Assembly (NCBI GenBank): GCA_028291445.1
Contig: JAQGIA010000575.1
Span: forward strand, 1 to 8,971
Length of the DNA stretch: 8,971 nt
Reading direction: 5' to 3'
Origin: Belnapia sp.
Lineage (GTDB): Bacteria > Pseudomonadota > Alphaproteobacteria > Acetobacterales > Acetobacteraceae
The translations under genes and the position numbers were made by a program. Under the pieces are notes generated by a model. The model was not told where the DNA came from. It did no database searches and saw only the letters and a program-made list of their open reading frames with translations. Below, piece by piece: positions 5,376 through 8,971 of this stretch. The stretch's first letter is position 1. Each line of letters starts with the position of its first letter.

Positions 5376-7019
5376 GTGGACGCCCTTACTCCGGCCGATT
5401 CCGTTGCGGTGGCAGCGAACCAGGTCGCCACCGAGGCGGCGCGGCGGCGCACCTTCGCCATCATCGCCCACCCCGATGCCGGCAAGACCACCCTGACCGA
5501 GAAGCTGCTGCTGCGCGGCGGCGCCATCCAACTCGCCGGAGCGGTGCGCGCCAAGGGCAATGCGCGGCGCACCCGGTCGGATTGGATGAAGATCGAGCAG
5601 GACCGCGGGATTTCGGTCGCCACCTCGGTGATGACCTTCGAGCGCGGCGGGCTGGTCTTCAACCTGCTGGATACGCCGGGCCACGAGGATTTCTCCGAGG
5701 ACACCTACCGGACCCTCACGGCCGTCGACGCTGCCGTCATGGTGCTGGACGCGGCAAAAGGCATCGAGGCACAGACGAAGAAGCTGTTCGAGGTCTGCCG
5801 GCTGCGCGACATCCCGATCATCACCTTCATCAACAAGATGGACCGCGAGGCGCGCGAGCCCTTCGAATTGCTGGAGGAGATCGAGCAGACCCTGGCGCTG
5901 GATGCCGCCCCGGTCGCTTGGCCGGTCGGCCGTTCCAGCGAATTCGCCGGCACCTGGGACATGCTGGACCGCCACTTCCTGCCGGTGGATGCGGATGACC
6001 GCTCGGCCATCGACATGGACGGGCCGGGCGACCCCAGGCTGGCCAAGCTGGTCGGCGCCGCCCGCGCCGCGGCGCTGGCCGAGGAGGTCGGCCTCGCCGA
6101 GGCCGGCTGTCCGGAATTCGACCTGGAGGCCTTCCGCCAGGGCACCCTCACCCCGGTGTTCTTCGGCAGCGCGCTGCGCGACTTCGGCATCGGCCATCTG
6201 CTGGATGGCCTCGCCCGCTATGCCCCGCCGCCCCAGGCCCGCAACGCCGATACCCGGCCGGTCGAGCCGGGCGAGCCGGCGCTGACCGGCTTCGTCTTCA
6301 AGGTCCAGGCCAATATGGACCCCAACCACCGGGACCGCGTCGCCTTCGTGCGGCTTTGTTCGGGCAAGCTGGTGAAGGGGATGCGGCTGCGGCAGACCCG
6401 CACCGGCAAGCAGGTGCCGGTCAATGCGCCGCTGTTCTTCTTCGCCAAGGACCGCCAGGTGGCGGAGGAAGCCTGGCCGGGGGATGTGGTCGGCGTCGCC
6501 AACCATGGAACCTTGCGGATCGGCGATACCCTGACCGAGGGCGAGGCGCTGAATTTCCGTGGCGTGCCGAGCTTCGCGCCGGAAATCCTGCGGCATGTCC
6601 GGCTGGAAGACCCGATGCTGGCCAAGAAGCTGAAGATCGCGCTGTCGCAGCTCGCCGAGGAAGGCGTGGTGCAATTGTTCCGGCCGCTCGATGGCTCCAA
6701 CCCGGTGGTGGGCGTGGTCGGGCAGTTGCAGCTCGACGTGCTGCAGAGCCGGCTGAAGGTGGAATACGGCGTCCCCGCCGGCTTCGACGACACCATCTGG
6801 CAGATGATGCGCTGGGTGACCCCGGTGGAGGCGGCGGATAAATCCGCGCTGGACCGCTTCGCCACCGCCAACCGGCGCGATGCCGGGGAGGATCACGACG
6901 GCGAATTGGTCGCCTTCTTCGGCTCGGACTGGCGGCGCAACCGGGCGGAGGAGGAATGGCCGATGCTGCGTTTCCACGCGGTGCGCGAGCAGCATGGGCT
7001 GGAACAGGCCAAGCGCTGA
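5376..7019 (+). CDS. prfC: Peptide chain release factor 3 (RF3)
   Basis: This translational GTPase releases RF1 and RF2 from the ribosome after termination. The 547 residues include an N-terminal GTPase domain with P-loop AHPDAGKT (31-38), switch region GISVATSVMTF (78-88), DTPGHEDF (99-106) and NKMD (153-156). A beta-barrel domain II follows (from about residue 300, GFVFKVQANMDPNHRDRVAFVR), and then an RF3-type C-terminal domain with DPMLAKKLKIALSQLAEEGV and VGVVGQLQLDVLQSRLKVEYG. The phrase KIEQDRGISV distinguishes RF3 from EF-G and LepA. The start is GTG 5376, preceded by AGAAGAGA; it gives about 20 residues before the conserved RRRTFAIIAHPDAGKTT core, typical for RF3. It is transcribed away from the F420 operon and appears monocistronic. 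Nothing appears missing or broken. Confidence 0.97.
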   Translation: MDALTPADSVAVAANQVATEAARRRTFAIIAHPDAGKTTLTEKLLLRGGAIQLAGAVRAKGNARRTRSDWMKIEQDRGISVATSVMTFERGGLVFNLLDTPGHEDFSEDTYRTLTAVDAAVMVLDAAKGIEAQTKKLFEVCRLRDIPIITFINKMDREAREPFELLEEIEQTLALDAAPVAWPVGRSSEFAGTWDMLDRHFLPVDADDRSAIDMDGPGDPRLAKLVGAARAAALAEEVGLAEAGCPEFDLEAFRQGTLTPVFFGSALRDFGIGHLLDGLARYAPPPQARNADTRPVEPGEPALTGFVFKVQANMDPNHRDRVAFVRLCSGKLVKGMRLRQTRTGKQVPVNAPLFFFAKDRQVAEEAWPGDVVGVANHGTLRIGDTLTEGEALNFRGVPSFAPEILRHVRLEDPMLAKKLKIALSQLAEEGVVQLFRPLDGSNPVVGVVGQLQLDVLQSRLKVEYGVPAGFDDTIWQMMRWVTPVEAADKSALDRFATANRRDAGEDHDGELVAFFGSDWRRNRAEEEWPMLRFHAVREQHGLEQAKR

Positions 7020-7044
7020 GGTCTGCCTTCACCGGCGGCAAACC

Positions 7045-7082
7045 GCGCCGGGCTAGCCTGCCCTCGGGCGCTGGCCCGGCGC
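7045..7082. terminator. Strong hairpin between convergent prfC and exonuclease genes
   Basis: GCGCCGGGCTAGC (7045-7057) pairs with GCTGGCCCGGCGC (7070-7082) over 13 bp, with one T·G wobble on the plus strand, and the loop can add a GCC/GGC mini-stem. It sits between two converging genes, 25 nt after the prfC stop and 6 nt after the exonuclease stop. No T-tract follows on either strand, so classical Rho-independent termination is not assured; it may act as a bidirectional roadblock or an mRNA 3'-end protector. Confidence 0.5.
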
Positions 7083-7088
7083 CCCGCG

Positions 7089-7679
7089 TCAGCGCCGCGC
7101 GGCGACCAGCAGCATGCGCAACGCGGCGGCATAGCCGAGCGCGTCATCCAGCGCGCAATGGCTATGGGCATGGTCGCCGTACCATGCCTCAGGCCAGGCG
7201 CTGCGGCCGCTCTCGGCATAGCGGCGGCCGGTGGCCCCCATCGCCAGCGAGGCGAGATCGACCCCACCGCCCTCGAACAGCGGCTTGCCCGGCCGCGGGC
7301 CGTGGAACAACCGCAGGCCGGCGAAGCGCCAGAGGTACCAGGCGACCCAGCCGCCGTCGAAGATCAGCGGCTGGCCGACGAAGACCGCCTGGCCCGGCAG
7401 GGCGCGGACCCAGGCGACATACTCGGCGATGACTGCGGCCGCCGGGCGGGGGTCCCGGGTCGCGGTGGCATAGGCCACGGGGTTCTCGGCCCACCATGCC
7501 ATGGTGGCCGGCTCGGTGGTCAGCTCCGGCAGCGGCTCCAGCGTGGCGGAAAAGCGGGAAAGCTCGGCGCCATCCGCCTCGGCGATGGCGACCGAGGCCA
7601 AGCTGAGCATGGAATGCTCACCCGGCCGCAGCCCATTCGCCTCCATGTCGGTGACGACGAAGACCCGGTCCTGAGTCAT
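7089..7679 (-). CDS. DEDDh-family 3'-5' exonuclease
   Basis: The 196 residues show the DnaQ-like (RNase H fold) exonuclease layout: DME (Asp11, Glu13) as motif I, VGQPLIFDGGW with Asp108 as motif II, and HCALDDA (His174 to Asp179) as motif III. The four acidic residues and the His that coordinate two metal ions are therefore all present. TTEPATMAWWAENP (54-67) resembles the T-x-x-WW element of Rv2179c-like exoribonucleases and some phage exonucleases, so RNA or single-stranded DNA trimming is plausible; the substrate is not determinable here. The start ATG 7679 lies 6 nt after the purA stop, with only a weak TGAG upstream, so cotranscription and coupling with purA are likely. It is too short to be DNA polymerase III epsilon with its usual C-terminal tail. 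Confidence 0.85.
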   Translation of the reverse strand: MTQDRVFVVTDMEANGLRPGEHSMLSLASVAIAEADGAELSRFSATLEPLPELTTEPATMAWWAENPVAYATATRDPRPAAAVIAEYVAWVRALPGQAVFVGQPLIFDGGWVAWYLWRFAGLRLFHGPRPGKPLFEGGGVDLASLAMGATGRRYAESGRSAWPEAWYGDHAHSHCALDDALGYAAALRMLLVAARR

Positions 7680-7685
7680 GCTCAG

Positions 7686-8971
7686 CTAGCCGGCGAAGGG
7701 GTCGCGCAGGGTGATGGTATCGTCGCGGTCCGGGCTGGTACTCAGCAGTATCACCGGGGCCTCGACCAATTCCTCGATCCGCCGGACGTATTTCACCGCC
7801 GCCGCCGGCAATTCGCCATAGCTGCGAGCGCCGCGGGTAGAAATGGTCCAGCCTTCCAGCACCTCATAGACCGGCTGGGCGGCGGCCTGGGCGCCGGCGG
7901 CGGCCGGCAGCCGGCGGATATGCTCGCCCTTGATGGTATAGCCGGTGCAGATCTTCAGTTCGGTCAGCCCGTCCAGCACGTCGAGCTTGGTGAGCGCCAG
8001 GCCCTGGATGCCGCCGGTCTTCACCGCCTGGCGAACCATGCAGGCATCGAACCAGCCGCAGCGGCGCGGGCGGCCGGTGACGGTGCCGAATTCGCGGCCG
8101 CGCTCGCCGAGACCCTGGCCGATGGCATCCTTCAGTTCGGTCGGGAAAGGCCCGCTGCCGACCCGGGTGGAATAGGCCTTGGCGATGCCGAGCACCATGC
8201 CGATGGCATCCGGGCCGATCCCGGCCCCGGCCGCTGCCGCGCCGGCGCAGGTATTGCTGCTGGTCACATAGGGGTAGGTGCCGTGGTCGACGTCGAGCAT
8301 GACGGCCTGGGCGCCCTCAAAAAGCACCCGCTGGCCGTTGTGGCGGGTCGCGTCCAGCCGTTCCCAGACCGCTTCCGAGAAGGGCAGCAGCTTCGGGGCC
8401 AGCGCCAGCAGGCCATCCAGCAGCGCCTGCTTTTCGAATTCCGGGGCGCCGAGGCCGCGCAGCAGGCTGTTGTGGTGCAGCAGCAGCTCATCCAGCTTGG
8501 CCGAGAGGGTGGCGGGCTCGGCCAGATCGCACAGGCGGATGGAGCGGCGGCCGACCTTGTCCTCATAGGCCGGGCCGATGCCACGCCCGGTGGTGCCGAT
8601 CTTGTCCTCGCCGCGGGCGGCCTCGCGCGCCTTGTCCAGCGCCGGGTGCAGCGGGAGGATGAGCGGGGTATTCTCGGCGATGCGGAGGTTTTCGGGCGTG
8701 ACCGAGAGGCCCTGGGCCGCGACCTTGGCGATCTCGTCCAGCAGCGCCTGCGGGTCCAGCACCACGCCATTGCCGATGATGCCGAGCTTGCCGCGTACCA
8801 CGCCGGAGGGCAGCAGGCTGAGCTTGTAGGTCTGGTCGCCGACCACCAGCGTATGGCCGGCATTGTGGCCGCCCTGGAAGCGCACGACGATATCGGCCCG
8901 GCTGGCCAGCCAGTCGACCACCTTGCCCTTGCCCTCGTCGCCCCATTGGGCGCCGATCACCGCGACATTGG
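7686..8971 (-). CDS. purA: Adenylosuccinate synthetase (5' end just outside the window)
   Basis: It catalyses GTP-dependent joining of IMP and aspartate to adenylosuccinate, the first committed step to AMP. The visible frame begins [20 protein letters not shown] from codon 8969, preceded by CC, so only about two codons (probably Met plus Ala or Ser) are missing; the in-frame GTG at 8960 is an internal Val, not the start. Landmarks are GDEGKGK with the catalytic Asp, [11 protein letters not shown] with the catalytic His, [65 protein letters not shown] and the C-terminal [10 protein letters not shown]. About 427 residues in total is the normal length. It is followed after 6 nt by the exonuclease gene in the same direction. 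Confidence 0.97.
   Translation of the reverse strand, partial: NVAVIGAQWGDEGKGKVVDWLASRADIVVRFQGGHNAGHTLVVGDQTYKLSLLPSGVVRGKLGIIGNGVVLDPQALLDEIAKVAAQGLSVTPENLRIAENTPLILPLHPALDKAREAARGEDKIGTTGRGIGPAYEDKVGRRSIRLCDLAEPATLSAKLDELLLHHNSLLRGLGAPEFEKQALLDGLLALAPKLLPFSEAVWERLDATRHNGQRVLFEGAQAVMLDVDHGTYPYVTSSNTCAGAAAAGAGIGPDAIGMVLGIAKAYSTRVGSGPFPTELKDAIGQGLGERGREFGTVTGRPRRCGWFDACMVRQAVKTGGIQGLALTKLDVLDGLTELKICTGYTIKGEHIRRLPAAAGAQAAAQPVYEVLEGWTISTRGARSYGELPAAAVKYVRRIEELVEAPVILLSTSPDRDDTITLRDPFAG

Noticed and set aside
5068..5496. A plus-strand frame crossing the divergent intergenic region into prfC
   Set aside because: It merely translates the palindromic repeats, and then overlaps the prfC N-terminus in another frame.
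5229..6995. A 588-codon open frame on the minus strand, antisense to prfC
   Set aside because: It overlaps prfC almost completely, has low-complexity H, R, G and Q-rich composition, and shows no recognisable domain. prfC on the opposite strand is unmistakable.
8960..8960. GTG 8960 as the start of purA
   Set aside because: The codons upstream read NVA in frame, matching the usual [12 protein letters not shown] opening of PurA, so this GTG is an internal valine.

Overview
This window looks like a piece of a GC-rich proteobacterial chromosome. An F420-producing alphaproteobacterium, for example an Acetobacteraceae member, is my best guess. That guess rests on high GC (about 77% in a sampled stretch of prfC), long spurious antisense frames, and the mix of purA, prfC and F420 genes. 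No rRNA or other lineage marker is present, so the placement is inference.

Layout. Positions 1-592 (minus) hold the 5' part of a lipoprotein gene that runs off the left edge. Divergent from it, and overlapping its apparent 5' end, 555-935 (plus) encodes a small AT-rich lipoprotein. Positions 945-5132 (minus) hold a compact five-gene operon, transcribed as TIGR03620-type luciferase-like oxidoreductase, F420-dependent glucose-6-phosphate dehydrogenase-like enzyme, cofE, cofD, cofC. Spacing in the operon is minimal (9 nt, 3 nt, 4-nt overlap, 10 nt). A 243-bp divergent intergenic region (5133-5375) contains an elaborate set of inverted repeats, two of them mutually exclusive. Positions 5376-7019 (plus) encode peptide chain release factor 3. 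A strong hairpin at 7045-7082 separates it from a convergent pair on the minus strand: a DEDDh 3'-5' exonuclease (7089-7679) and, 6 nt upstream of it, purA (7686 to beyond 8971), which lacks only its first two or so codons.

How the genes work together. CofC activates a three-carbon phospho-acid as a GMP adduct, CofD transfers it to FO to give F420-0 (or its dehydro form), and CofE adds glutamates. The FGD-like enzyme can reduce F420 with glucose-6-phosphate, and the TIGR03620 enzyme is a candidate consumer of F420H2. The operon therefore reads as a near self-contained module for building, reducing and using F420. FO synthase (cofG/cofH or fbiC) and any dehydro-F420 reductase are absent and must lie elsewhere. 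The other genes (prfC, exonuclease, purA) are ordinary housekeeping functions.

The most interesting points are the F420 module with a well-preserved FGD active site in a likely proteobacterium, the competing stem-loops directly upstream of the prfC ribosome-binding region (regulatory leader or dispersed repeat), and the divergent lipoprotein pair with overlapping 5' ends at an AT-rich patch. I found no CRISPR array, tRNA, rRNA, transposase or phage gene.
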